This document shows, piece after piece, positions 16,726 through 26,300 of a stretch of DNA of 64,000 bases. The notes under the pieces were generated by a model. That model was not told where the DNA came from. It searched no databases and worked only from the letters and a program-made list of their open reading frames with translations. The number at the start of each line of letters is the position of its first letter. The stretch's first letter is position 1. The position numbers and the translations under genes were made by a program. The stretch spans positions 868,001-932,000 of the forward strand of contig NZ_OY762974.1 in assembly GCF_963667135.1 (NCBI RefSeq), written 5' to 3'. This DNA comes from an uncultured Macellibacteroides sp. GTDB lineage: Bacteria; Bacteroidota; Bacteroidia; Bacteroidales; Tannerellaceae.

Positions 16726-17094
16726 ATGAAAAACTTAGTAGCTTTTTTTGAAATCCCTGCCACGGATTTTGGCAGGGCAATCCAATTTTATGAAACAATA
16801 TTAGGACTAAAGCTGTCTCCAATGGAATGGGAAACTGAGAAAATGGCATTCTTTCCTGAAGAATCCGGACAATATCCCGGGGCCATATCTTCTGCATCCG
16901 GCTTCAATCCATCCAAAGACGGAGTATTGGTCAGTCTATCGGTCAACAATATGGAACAGACCTTACTAGCCATTGAACAAAATGCAGGAAAGATAGTTAT
17001 TCCCAAAACAAAGATTGAAGCAACCTGTAGGGGATACTTTGCTGTGTTTATAGACAGCGAAGGAAATAAAGTTGGCTTATATTCAGACAAGTAA
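16726..17094 (+). CDS. VOC-family (glyoxalase/bleomycin-resistance fold) protein
   Basis: A 122-residue single-domain protein with two beta-alpha-beta-beta-beta units. The N-terminus AFFEIPATDFGRAIQFYETI and the C-terminal AVFIDSEGNKVGLYSD are the family's usual boundaries; Glu9 and the region around GYFAVFID are where metal ligands normally sit. The family covers lyases, dioxygenases and drug-binding proteins, so the reaction is unknown. It follows the AraC gene, with its own promoter and the shared element, and is closed by a terminator. Confidence 0.87.
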   Translation: MKNLVAFFEIPATDFGRAIQFYETILGLKLSPMEWETEKMAFFPEESGQYPGAISSASGFNPSKDGVLVSLSVNNMEQTLLAIEQNAGKIVIPKTKIEATCRGYFAVFIDSEGNKVGLYSDK

Positions 17095-17107
17095 CAATTA
17101 ACTACAA

Positions 17108-17134
17108 AAGGCGGTATTAATAAAATACCGCCTT
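17108..17134. terminator. Bidirectional terminator overlapping the mutT stop
   Basis: Perfect 11-bp stem (AAGGCGGTATT and its complement) with a 5-nt loop between convergent genes. The distal arm includes two bases of the TAA of the Nudix gene. Confidence 0.8.
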
Positions 17135-17549
17135 AGTCCGCCGGACTTTGCCTAACAAGGAAATCCAGCACAGGCTTATCTGCTTCAGCCCAATCCAATT
17201 CAAGCATTTCACGGGGAGAGAGCCAGCGAGCTTCAATGTGCTCGTTCATTACAAAATCTTTATTCGAGGCAAAACAAAGAAAGCAATGCATGGTAATATC
17301 AAAATCCGGATACGAGTAATCAACAATCAGCAACCTTTCACCTATCACTATCGGGTAACCCAACTCCTCCATAATCTCTCTTCGAAGCGCACTCTGCAAA
17401 GACTCATTACACTCAACCTTGCCACCCGGAAACTCAAACTTAAACGAAGTATACGCAAACCTTGTCTGTCCGCGCTGCACACAAAGGTATTTATCCTCCC
17501 ACTGAATAATAGCAGCCACCACCTCTACGCACTTTTTCCCTGTATTCAT
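17133..17549 (-). CDS. mutT: Nudix hydrolase, MutT-type (deoxy)nucleoside triphosphate pyrophosphohydrolase
   Basis: A 138-residue cytoplasmic enzyme that removes pyrophosphate from oxidised or non-canonical nucleoside triphosphates, protecting against mutation. The Nudix box is complete: GGKVECNESLQSALRREIME followed by ELG (pattern Gx5Ex7REUxEExGU), residues about 42-64. The flanking LCVQRGQTRFAYTSFKFEFP and the C-terminal ARWLSPREMLELDWAEADKP are typical of the MutT/CTP-pyrophosphohydrolase group in Bacteroidota. Monocistronic here. The exact substrate preference is inferred from the subfamily. Confidence 0.88.
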   Translation of the reverse strand: MNTGKKCVEVVAAIIQWEDKYLCVQRGQTRFAYTSFKFEFPGGKVECNESLQSALRREIMEELGYPIVIGERLLIVDYSYPDFDITMHCFLCFASNKDFVMNEHIEARWLSPREMLELDWAEADKPVLDFLVRQSPAD

Positions 17550-17669
17550 ATCGACTAGAGAATAAATAGTTAATTCTTATCGGCAAATTTAGCTAAAAGA
17601 TTTCTGGAAATGTCAACTAAATAAATTACACATATAGTATATATTGAAATAACTTATGAATATTTTATT

Positions 17670-17677
17670 TACATTTG
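17670..17677 (+). promoter_or_regulatory. Bacteroidota -7 promoter box
   Basis: TACATTTG fits TAnnTTTG, 70 nt upstream of the three-gene envelope operon, with ATTGAAA about 25 nt further upstream. Confidence 0.5.
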
Positions 17678-17747
17678 TGCCGCCATTATTCTAATAGCAA
17701 AACACGGTTCAATGTAAACAACTGATTTTCTACATCATATAACTGCT

Positions 17748-19586
17748 ATGAAACAATATATTAATTCAATCTATTTAATATGCTTATTTTGCCTGTTCTT
17801 TTATTCTTGTGAGTGGGACAACAATGATAAAAATTATATTGAACTGGAAAAACCTCAGGATATCACAATGGGCATCGATTTGGCTGGAGTCAGGGAAGAT
17901 GAGGTTATTTACATCTATAATAACACCAACCTTTTTTACTCATTGAGCACGCAAGGAAAAGCCCTGTTGCAAGTAAATTTATATCTTGATGGAAACAGTA
18001 TAGGATCAGATATCAGCAAGATACATCTTTCTGTTAATCAGATAAATAATGAAGAGCATGACCTGAAAGTAGTTATTATGCTAAGAAGTGGTTCAGGAAG
18101 TGTGGCCGATTTTGCAAACTTAGAACAATATATAGGCGAATATAATTTCAAAATCAAATTTGTAGACCAGAATTCTACAGAAAACCGCTTAAAAGTAAGT
18201 CAGACTATAGATGAAAACAACTATCTGAAGCTGACCTGGGATAAACCAACTTTACCAGTAGATAGATACGACGTTTATAGTAAAACATGGAACGGAGATG
18301 AAAAATTAATCGGCACAATTAACGATCCAACTCAAAATTGGTGTGTAGATAAAAACTATGTGTATGGATTCCAACAGTACAGGGTGGCAGCTCATGTATC
18401 AAACTCATCGGATGTTTATCTTGAAGGTTTTCATACTGTGGAATACACTACAATTAACGAAGATAATTTCAAAGTGGAAATACAGGGTCTGAATAAGGCA
18501 GAGCTACTATTCAACAACCCCAATCCTTATCCTTTCTGTCTGGTGGTAAAGGATAAATTGGGCAACATCTACAAAATGAGAGATGGAAATCGTGTTTCAT
18601 TTTCTAAATCTATATTCCCTGTCTATAATGAATTGCTAAGACTGTACCTTCTTCCGGCAAACAATGAGGAAGCTGATTATTTGAACTTTGATAATTACTA
18701 TTTTTATTTTTCGGATGATATCCTCACAGGTATCCCTAATATTACGACAGTAGATGTGGTTAAAAAACAGCTCATTGGGTCTAACTTCTCCAGTTTTTAT
18801 GTTTACGACAAGAATCTCAATGCAATTAATAATGCCACGATCCATTACAATTTGTCGACAGGAAGCCAAATTAATTCTCTGACAAATGGGCTGGTAGCAA
18901 TTCAGGACATCAATTATTTTCTTCATATTTATTCCGACAATACACTTAATAGAGAGCTATATGCTTTACCGCTGAATTATACCGATCATTTTGTAACCGG
19001 AAAAGACAAAATAGCTGTAACCGATCCGGTAAATAATACATTATCAGTTTATGAAGGAGCAACAGCTATTAAGCTATTTACAAACAATTATGGGGGTGAA
19101 CAAGACTACTCAAGATGGTTTTCTCCATTTTTATCGTACGATGATAAATATATAGCCGTATTGAACTACAACTTTAACACTCGCCTGGCTTGGTACAAGA
19201 TTTACGAAATACAAGGTAATACATTGACAGAGAAGAAATCGGAAATCAATGTACCGGTCAACAACATTGTTTTCAATTATAATAACCCGAATGAAGTGTT
19301 TATATGCTATAGCACTAGATTCGACATTGTTGACCTAACCACCATGCAGACAAAAAAGTCAATCACGGGAGCCTTTAGGGACGTGGATATACTAACCGGA
19401 AATTTACTTTATAAGGTTAATTCAACTACCGGATCTTTAACAAATCAGTATAAAATTCTGGATTCTAACTATACAGACGAAATCCTTTCGTTTAGTACAG
19501 GGAATCAATCGGGTGCCCGATTATTCAACAGCTATTTTATGATTAACAATTATTTCATTCACACCGATAAAATTAAAAATCAATGA
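17748..19586 (+). CDS. Large lipoprotein with FN3-like and propeller-like regions
   Basis: A 612-residue predicted outer-membrane or surface lipoprotein (signal CLFCLFFYSC). Residues about 150-245 look like a fibronectin type III domain (LKLTWDKPTLPVDRYDVYS...YRVAAHVSNSSD). Residues about 330-610 have repeating short beta segments with phrases such as SPFLSYDDKYIAVLNYNF and NIVFNYNNPNEVFICYSTRF that suggest a beta-propeller. No named family was recognised. It is the first gene of an operon with a beta-barrel protein (ATGA overlap) and another lipoprotein. The idea that the three form a surface complex is inference. Confidence 0.65.
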   Translation: MKQYINSIYLICLFCLFFYSCEWDNNDKNYIELEKPQDITMGIDLAGVREDEVIYIYNNTNLFYSLSTQGKALLQVNLYLDGNSIGSDISKIHLSVNQINNEEHDLKVVIMLRSGSGSVADFANLEQYIGEYNFKIKFVDQNSTENRLKVSQTIDENNYLKLTWDKPTLPVDRYDVYSKTWNGDEKLIGTINDPTQNWCVDKNYVYGFQQYRVAAHVSNSSDVYLEGFHTVEYTTINEDNFKVEIQGLNKAELLFNNPNPYPFCLVVKDKLGNIYKMRDGNRVSFSKSIFPVYNELLRLYLLPANNEEADYLNFDNYYFYFSDDILTGIPNITTVDVVKKQLIGSNFSSFYVYDKNLNAINNATIHYNLSTGSQINSLTNGLVAIQDINYFLHIYSDNTLNRELYALPLNYTDHFVTGKDKIAVTDPVNNTLSVYEGATAIKLFTNNYGGEQDYSRWFSPFLSYDDKYIAVLNYNFNTRLAWYKIYEIQGNTLTEKKSEINVPVNNIVFNYNNPNEVFICYSTRFDIVDLTTMQTKKSITGAFRDVDILTGNLLYKVNSTTGSLTNQYKILDSNYTDEILSFSTGNQSGARLFNSYFMINNYFIHTDKIKNQ

Positions 19587-20281
19587 AAAGAATCATTATA
19601 ATAACCTTCCTAACAATCATTTCTTTAGGCGCAAAATCGCAGTTTAGCGTCAATTATTCAGCTGGATACGCTTCATACAAGATGAATGAAATGAAAGAAT
19701 TGATGACGTTTTCCTTACAAATGGGAATATCCAGTGGAAATTTGCCTCCTAATGCAAAATTGGTCGACATCTTTCCGGCATATGTAATGCATACTGTGGA
19801 TGTTGGATATCAGTCTGGTAATAAAGAAGGAGGATTAAAATTATCATATATGACCACAGGGTCCAAAATAGCCGTTGCCGACTATTCAGGTTCGTACGAA
19901 GAAAAGCTGATAACCAATGGTTATAGAATGGGCGTTTTCTATCGATACCATTTTTGTAATATGACTATCAAGCAACATTCCCTCTCTTTCTTTGCGGAAC
20001 TGTCTCCGGCTTTAACTATCGCTACAATGAAGACTAAAAGTAAGCTTGAAATTAACAAATCTGACAACACCACACTCACAGAAAAAGCGGAAGAAATAAA
20101 TCAAAAAAAAGCTGGCTATTCCATCCAACCACTGGCTGGAGCACGCTTCAAACTTTATAATCACTTATTGTTAACAGCAAGTGCAGGATACGATTTCGAA
20201 TTCGGAGCAAGCTTGGGCAGTGGTTACCGAATGGACTTCAGCGGATTCAGAATTAATGCAGGAGTAGGATATATGTTCTGA
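19583..20281 (+). CDS. Small outer-membrane beta-barrel protein
   Basis: 232 residues, with a signal peptide (MKRIIIITFLTIISLGAKSQ) and alternating hydrophobic beta strands ending in the aromatic C-terminus VGYMF typical of outer-membrane barrels. Strand-like repeats such as HTVDVGYQSGNKEGGLKLSY and YRMGVFYRYHF suggest eight to ten strands. The start codon overlaps the stop of the upstream lipoprotein gene (ATGA), so translation is coupled. Function unknown; a membrane partner for its operon neighbours is plausible. Confidence 0.72.
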   Translation: MKRIIIITFLTIISLGAKSQFSVNYSAGYASYKMNEMKELMTFSLQMGISSGNLPPNAKLVDIFPAYVMHTVDVGYQSGNKEGGLKLSYMTTGSKIAVADYSGSYEEKLITNGYRMGVFYRYHFCNMTIKQHSLSFFAELSPALTIATMKTKSKLEINKSDNTTLTEKAEEINQKKAGYSIQPLAGARFKLYNHLLLTASAGYDFEFGASLGSGYRMDFSGFRINAGVGYMF

Positions 20282-20330
20282 TCACAAACTTATGCATTTA
20301 TTACTATAAATAACAGAAAAATAAAGACCG

Positions 20331-21203
20331 ATGAAACTATTAAACTATTTTTACTACGCCTTGGCATGCGTGGCGTTTATGAGTATTCTAACAGCTTGCG
20401 AAAAAGAGAATCAACTGGAAGAAGAAATTCCTGTTATCATTAAAAGCGATTTTACAGCGAGATATCCCTTAGCACAGATCAAAACATTCAAGAACTATTC
20501 AGATGGACAAAGTCAATTAGATTTTATTGATAACGAACAAAATGAAGCATCCATCTGGTATGTAAATGAAACATGGAAAATGACACATACCAGAATAAGC
20601 AATTTCGAACATCTCCCGCTTAAAGCACAAAGTACTTTTAAAAACTCCGAATACGGGAATGCACAAATCATAGATATATACAAAACCGAACGAGAGGGTA
20701 TAGATAAAGCACTCTACACGTTACACTTTCAGTATCAGTGGAAAAAGACAGCCAATGTTGAGCATTATGTTTTCATTAACGACGACGGACTATATTTAAC
20801 CACTTTTACCTGGACACCCAACGACCCTCGCTGGTTTGTTACCCTTCCAAAAGATCACTTCGACTTTATCGCAAAAAAATATAGCGGAGCAGAAATAAGA
20901 GGATATATAAACAACTCAGGCGAACACGAATACATCATCCTTCATGAAGATACCATCAAATATGTTTTCTTTGGAGGAGAAGTTGCAAACGATAGAATGT
21001 TTTGGAAAGAAACAAGGTACGAATTAAGTAAAGACGCTATTGTACCGGACAATGTGTCCAAAGTCTTGAAGCAAAACAACCCCGATTTCACCTATACAAA
21101 CATCTATTACATAGAATCAGATCAAGGGAATGCGTATCTATTCATAGATAAAAATCACGATCAGGAGCTCGGCTACTATATTGGCGAAAATAGTAAACCC
21201 TAA
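20331..21203 (+). CDS. Lipoprotein with PepSY-like repeats
   Basis: 290 residues with signal FMSILTAC. The mature part seems built from repeats that begin with a helix such as IKSDFTARYPLAQIKTFK or VSKVLKQNNPDFTYTNIYYI followed by strands, which resembles the PepSY-like (DUF2874-type) domains common in Bacteroidota periplasmic proteins. That link is moderate. It is 49 bp after the beta-barrel gene and is the last gene of the operon. A relic region follows. Confidence 0.6.
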   Translation: MKLLNYFYYALACVAFMSILTACEKENQLEEEIPVIIKSDFTARYPLAQIKTFKNYSDGQSQLDFIDNEQNEASIWYVNETWKMTHTRISNFEHLPLKAQSTFKNSEYGNAQIIDIYKTEREGIDKALYTLHFQYQWKKTANVEHYVFINDDGLYLTTFTWTPNDPRWFVTLPKDHFDFIAKKYSGAEIRGYINNSGEHEYIILHEDTIKYVFFGGEVANDRMFWKETRYELSKDAIVPDNVSKVLKQNNPDFTYTNIYYIESDQGNAYLFIDKNHDQELGYYIGENSKP

Positions 21204-21276
21204 CTTAGGGAGTTACACTGTTTCTGCCACTTCCAGTCACTACGATTGGGCAAGAAATAAGTAGAACATCATATTA

Positions 21277-21351
21277 TTATAAGGGAGCAATGAAAGCTCC
21301 TTCCCAATCGGCAAATTCATTTAACAAGACAATAATTACTTCTTTCTTCAT
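21277..21351 (-). pseudogene. N-terminal remnant of a DJ-1/PfpI-family gene
   Basis: On the minus strand, an ATG is followed by MKKEVIIVLLNEFADWEGAF and four more codons before a stop. This is the typical N-terminus of Bacteroidota DJ-1/PfpI (type 1 glutamine amidotransferase-like) proteins, which are normally about 190 residues. Only about 24 codons remain. The rest of the 375-bp gap between 21204 and 21578 shows no other gene; it must also hold the promoter of the sigma gene downstream. Confidence 0.6.
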
Positions 21352-21578
21352 TTTGTTTGTTTTTGTTTCATTCAGCTAATATAGGGAAAAGATTAAAACA
21401 ATAATCTTATTCAGCATACATCTGTCTTATTTTTGAAACATACACTTAATAACAATTTAATTTTGTCAACGGACTTTAAAAAGAAATAAATCGCTAACTT
21501 AGCCGCTATTTAAAATATCACATTTTCATTTTTTGATGGATATAAATTCAACCTTTAATCTGAAATAGAAAACATAAA

Positions 21579-22145
21579 ATGAACGTTGTAACAAATCAGA
21601 TCCCCTATAGTTTTAATACTTTATATGCAAAATATTATAAAAAAGCTCTTCTATTTACAAAATCGTTTGTACACGATGAGCTGATCGCAGAAGATATTGT
21701 TTCCGATTCCCTTATCAAATGCTGGGAAAATCTGAAAGAAATTAAGGATCCGGATCATGTGGATGCACTGTTGCTAACAATCCTCAAGAACAAGTCCCTT
21801 GATCATTTAAAACACGAAGCGATCCGGAACGAGACGATAAGTCAGTTGATGGATCAGGAAAAACGTGAATTGGAAATCCGGATTTGTTCGCTTCATGCAT
21901 GCGATCCCAATGAAGTCTTTTCGAACGAAATCAAACAAATAATCGCGCGAACCCTAGCCGAATTACCAGAAAAAACGCGTCAGGTATTCGTCATGAGCCG
22001 TTTCCAGAATAAAACAAACAAAGAAATAGCCAGCCAATTGGATACGACAATAAAAGGGGTTGAATACCATATTACAAAAGCTTTGAAATGTTTGCGAGTC
22101 AACTTGAAAGATTACCTTCCTATTCTGCATATCTTCCTTTCCTAA
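21579..22145 (+). CDS. ECF sigma factor, Bacteroides expansion family
   Basis: 188 residues with region 2 (FNTLYAKYYKKALLFTKSFV...AEDIVSDSLIKCWEN) and region 4 (LPEKTRQVFVMSRFQNKTNK followed by EIASQLDTTIKGVEYHITKA). It matches the sigma-70 group expanded in Bacteroides and paired with FecR and SusC. It is the first gene of a five-gene block (sigma, FecR, SusC, SusD, phosphodiesterase) and is expected to direct RNA polymerase to the SusC promoter when the receptor is occupied. Confidence 0.92.
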   Translation: MNVVTNQIPYSFNTLYAKYYKKALLFTKSFVHDELIAEDIVSDSLIKCWENLKEIKDPDHVDALLLTILKNKSLDHLKHEAIRNETISQLMDQEKRELEIRICSLHACDPNEVFSNEIKQIIARTLAELPEKTRQVFVMSRFQNKTNKEIASQLDTTIKGVEYHITKALKCLRVNLKDYLPILHIFLS

Positions 22146-22228
22146 AAAAAATCTTTCCTCTTTTAGGGTTTTGGCTTCCTGAATCGTGTTATAACTGATC
22201 GCAAAAAAAAATGCGAGAATAAAACGGA

Positions 22229-23185
22229 ATGGATAAAAAAACACTGTACAAATATATTACGGGCGACGCTACCGTCGAAGAAAAAAAAGAGGTGGTCGAT
22301 TGGATAGATGCTGACAAAGAAAACCTGAAAGAATACCAGTCTCTCCGCAAGCTATATACTCTCACTATTTGGCAAGAAGATACAGATATCATTTTATCCA
22401 ACGAAAATTCCATTTCCACCTCCGTCACCAAAAAGTTCGTTCTTAAGAAAATCATAGAAATCGCAGCCATCTTTATCATCGCTTTTCCTATAGCTTACCT
22501 TTGCTTCTTCATGCAATACGATGCGCAAAAGAAAAAAGCCGGTCTGCAAACTATCTATGTTCCTGCTGGACAACGAGCTTTAATCACCTTATCCGATAGT
22601 ACCAAAGTATGGCTGAATGCGAAAACAAAGCTCACTTTTCCAAGTTATTTCGAAGCAAACAACCGTACTGTCACATTGGATGGAGAAGGCTATTTTTGCG
22701 TAACCCATAACAAAAGAAGACCTTTTATTGTAAAAACAAGACGCTACGATATACAAGTGCTTGGTACGGAATTCAATGTCCAAGCCTATAAGGATAAGGA
22801 TGCTTTCGAAACTGCTTTATTAAAAGGGTCCGTACAAATTGAATCCAAAAAATGTGGAAAGCACATCCTGCTAAAACCAAATAACAAAATGAATTTGGAG
22901 AATGGACAAGTAAGAATAACTCCTATCACACAATACAACACCTACAGATGGAAAGAGGGGCTTCTTTGCTTCGACAATAATACAATCAGTGAAATATTTG
23001 AAAAGTTGGAGCTTTATTTTGACGTTACCATAATCGTACAAAACAATCAACTATTGAATTCTCGTTATTCGGGGAAATTCCGTATCGACGATGGTGTAGA
23101 ACAAGTATTGAAAACACTTCAATTACGTACGGAATTCCAATATAAAAAACCGGACGACAAGGATAACGTAATTATAATCAAGTAA
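22229..23185 (+). CDS. FecR-family anti-sigma factor
   Basis: 318 residues. A short N-terminal cytoplasmic region is followed by a membrane helix (IIEIAAIFIIAFPIAYLCFF, residues about 75-94), the FecR domain (GQRALITLSDSTKVWLNAKT...GEGYFCVTHNKRRPFIVKT...VLGTEFNVQAY) and a C-terminal STN-like domain (ISEIFEKLELYFDVTIIVQN). It is 83 bp downstream of its sigma gene and precedes the SusC gene, whose STN domain should signal to it. Confidence 0.93.
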   Translation: MDKKTLYKYITGDATVEEKKEVVDWIDADKENLKEYQSLRKLYTLTIWQEDTDIILSNENSISTSVTKKFVLKKIIEIAAIFIIAFPIAYLCFFMQYDAQKKKAGLQTIYVPAGQRALITLSDSTKVWLNAKTKLTFPSYFEANNRTVTLDGEGYFCVTHNKRRPFIVKTRRYDIQVLGTEFNVQAYKDKDAFETALLKGSVQIESKKCGKHILLKPNNKMNLENGQVRITPITQYNTYRWKEGLLCFDNNTISEIFEKLELYFDVTIIVQNNQLLNSRYSGKFRIDDGVEQVLKTLQLRTEFQYKKPDDKDNVIIIK

Positions 23186-23248
23186 ATCATCACAATTAAA
23201 ACAAATCGGCCTATGAAGGAAAAAATCACATAAAGAATACCAAAACAA

Positions 23249-23279
23249 AGCCGGAACGCGCGTCCAACACATTCCGGCT
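23249..23279 (+). promoter_or_regulatory. Hairpin in the FecR-SusC leader
   Basis: AGCCGGAA and TTCCGGCT form a perfect 8-bp stem with a 15-nt loop, 61 nt before the SusC start. There is no following T-run, so it is not a simple terminator; a role in mRNA stability or processing is possible. Confidence 0.45.
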
Positions 23280-23340
23280 GAAGTCGATACCAGACACATT
23301 TCGAATCATCTTAATATCAACTTAAAGAGACTATAAATTT

Positions 23341-26300
23341 ATGAATAATAATTTATACAGGGAGTATTATATCCCAATAATATTAAAAAATAAACATATT
23401 TTGCGAGTTATGAAATTAGTTTTTCTATCTCTGTTTGTTTTCATAGCGGGCATTTTTGCTACGGAAGCTAATTCGCAAATAGCAAAGATTTCCCTATCCA
23501 AAGACAACACAAATGTCAACGACCTGATTAGCGAAATCGAACGGCAAACCGATTATCTTTTCATTTATAATATAAATGAAGTAGACCTTAACCGGCAAGT
23601 TTCCATTCACGCCAAGGATAAGTCCGTGGCCGAAGTCCTGCATAACATCTTCGAAAATACGAATATTGTTTACGCGATGCAAGGGAATAATATCATGCTG
23701 ATGAAGGAAGGAAAAAGAACGAAAAAAGAAAATCTTTCAGAAATTTCTCAGCCTATCCGAAAGAAGATAACGGGCACGGTTGTGGATCAAGCAAATGAAC
23801 CTATCATCGGAGCCAACATCGTTATAAAGGAAGCAAAAACGGGGGTGATTACTGATATGCAAGGTTCGTTTTCCCTGGAAGCTCCCGTTGGAGCAACGAT
23901 TTTAGTTTCTTATATCGGTTACGCCGATAAAACATTCCAGGTAACCGATAAAGAAAGTTACAGAATCGTTTTGTCCGAAACTTCCGAAACATTATCCGAA
24001 GTCGTCGTGACCGCTTTAGGTATCACGCGTGAAAAAAAGGGATTGGGATACGCCACTCAGGAAATCAAAGCGGATGCTTTGGAAAATAAAAACTCCAACC
24101 TGGTTAGTATGTTGAGTGGTAAAGTAGCCGGACTAAACATCAATACGGGAGCAGTAGCAGGTGCAGGTAGTCGTATCTCCATTCGTGGAGAAAGGGCGTT
24201 GAGTGCCGGACCCTCCTCTCCGCTGTTTGTCATCGATGGTATACCCATTGGTTCGGGAGCCGGTTCACAGACAGGTAGCGCCGGGATTAATGAAATAAGT
24301 CCCAACGATATTGAAAGCATGAACGTACTTAAAGGAGCCGCGGCTTCTGCTTTGTACGGGTCGGCTGCAGCCAACGGAGCCATTATCATTACAACCAAAA
24401 AGGGGAAAAAGAGCAATGGCCTGGGAGTATCATACAGCGGCACATTCTCCAGGGAAACACCATTAATCCTGCCCAAATTGCAAGATCAGTTCGGACAAGG
24501 GAACAACGGAGTTTACATAGGGAGTAACTTCGGCAGTTCCAGCGGATACTACCCTTCCGGTAAAAACGACAACTACGACGAAAGTTGGGGCCCTCGTTTT
24601 ATGGGGCAAAAAATGGTTCAGTTCGACTCTCCCACAACAAACGGCTATCGAGCAGGCGATACGTATCTGTCTCCCGAGATCCGCGGCGAAGCCATTCCTT
24701 CTGAATGGGTAGGCCATCCGAACAACATACGTGATTTCTTCGACCACGGGAGTACCCGCATTCAAAGTGTAGCTTTAAGTAATAGCGTAAACGGACATAA
24801 TTTCCGCGTGGGTTACACGAACACCAAACAAGAGGGTCTGACTCCCAACAATGATATCAACAGACATTCTTTCAATTTGAATAATTCGACCGAATTAAAT
24901 AAATGGATCAATGTCGATGTTGTAGCCAACTACACGAAAACCAACCGAACTAACGTTCCCACGTTAGGTTACGGCGGTATTTCTCCTATGTACTTCTTCT
25001 GTTGGATGCCTCAAAGCCATAACATCAACAGTTTAAAAGAATACTGGCAACGAGGAGGTTTGGAGGGTACGCGTCAATTCCAGAACATGGCTTCGTACAA
25101 CAACCCCTACTTCGTGATGAACGAAATGGCGAATAATTCCGAAACCCATCGTTTTTTCGGAAAGTTAGGCGTTACAATAAAGCCAACGGAGGGTCTGTCT
25201 GTTCTATTCCGCGGAGGTACGGATAATTCATGGGAAACCAACAGCAAACAAGAAAGTTATTATAAAAACGGAGGAAACGGATATTATAACAATAATCAAT
25301 TCCAGTCGTACAATAACAACTACGATTTCCTGATCAACTATATGCCTAAATTAGGAGATAAATTCGGAATGACCGTCAACTTTGGAGGTAACCGGATGGA
25401 ATCCGTCTACAAAGAACTATTGTCAAGTACCAGCAGTTTAATTGTTCCGAATATCTTTTCTTTTAGTAACTCGAAAGAAAAGCCATCGGTATCCGACAGA
25501 AGATCAAAAAAAGTAGTAAACAGCTTGTTCGGCAGCCTTCTTTTAGATTACAAACGGACGCTTTTTGCAGAATTTACAGGCCGTAACGACTGGTCAAGCA
25601 CGTTGCCCTCATCCACAAATTCTTATTTTTATCCTTCGGTCACGTTAAGCGGTCTGGTTAGCGAAATGGTGAAATTACCTTCATTTATCGATTACGCGAA
25701 GGTAAGAGGAAGTTACGCATCTGTTGGTAACGATACCGGGCCATACAACTTGTACAACTCTTATTCTTTAGGGGGATATTGGAACGGGGTTCCGACATTA
25801 AACAATCCAGGCAATCTGCTTAACAGCAACTTGAAACCAGCCATGTCGCAAACGTGGGAAGTCGGGGCAGAGATCAATCTGTTTAAAAACCGATTGAACG
25901 TTGACTTCAGTTATTACAATACGATCACCAAAGATCAGATCATCAATCTACAGACCGCCTTAACCTCAGGCTACGGCAGCCGGCTGATCAATTCGGGAAA
26001 AACAGCCAACACGGGTATCGAATTGGTAATTAACGCCACCCCTCTCCAACTGTCCAACGGTTTGAAATGGGACGTCGGATTCAACTTCAGTCGTTCCAGA
26101 ACCAAGGTTGTTTACCTGGCAGAAGGGATGAATGAGTTGATTTTGACCTCCGACGGACTGGAAGATGCCAAAATCGTGGCGCGTAAAGGTGAAAGAATGG
26201 GACAAATTTATGGCACAGCCTACAAACGGGTGGAAGAAGGTGCGCTGAAAGGTCAGCCTATCCTAAACGGTTCCGGACAATATGTATCGGAAAATAACCA

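Noticed and set aside
24057-24765. Long minus-strand frames inside the SusC gene (also inside cob and SusD genes)
   Set aside because: They are antisense to strongly conserved domains and have no family features.
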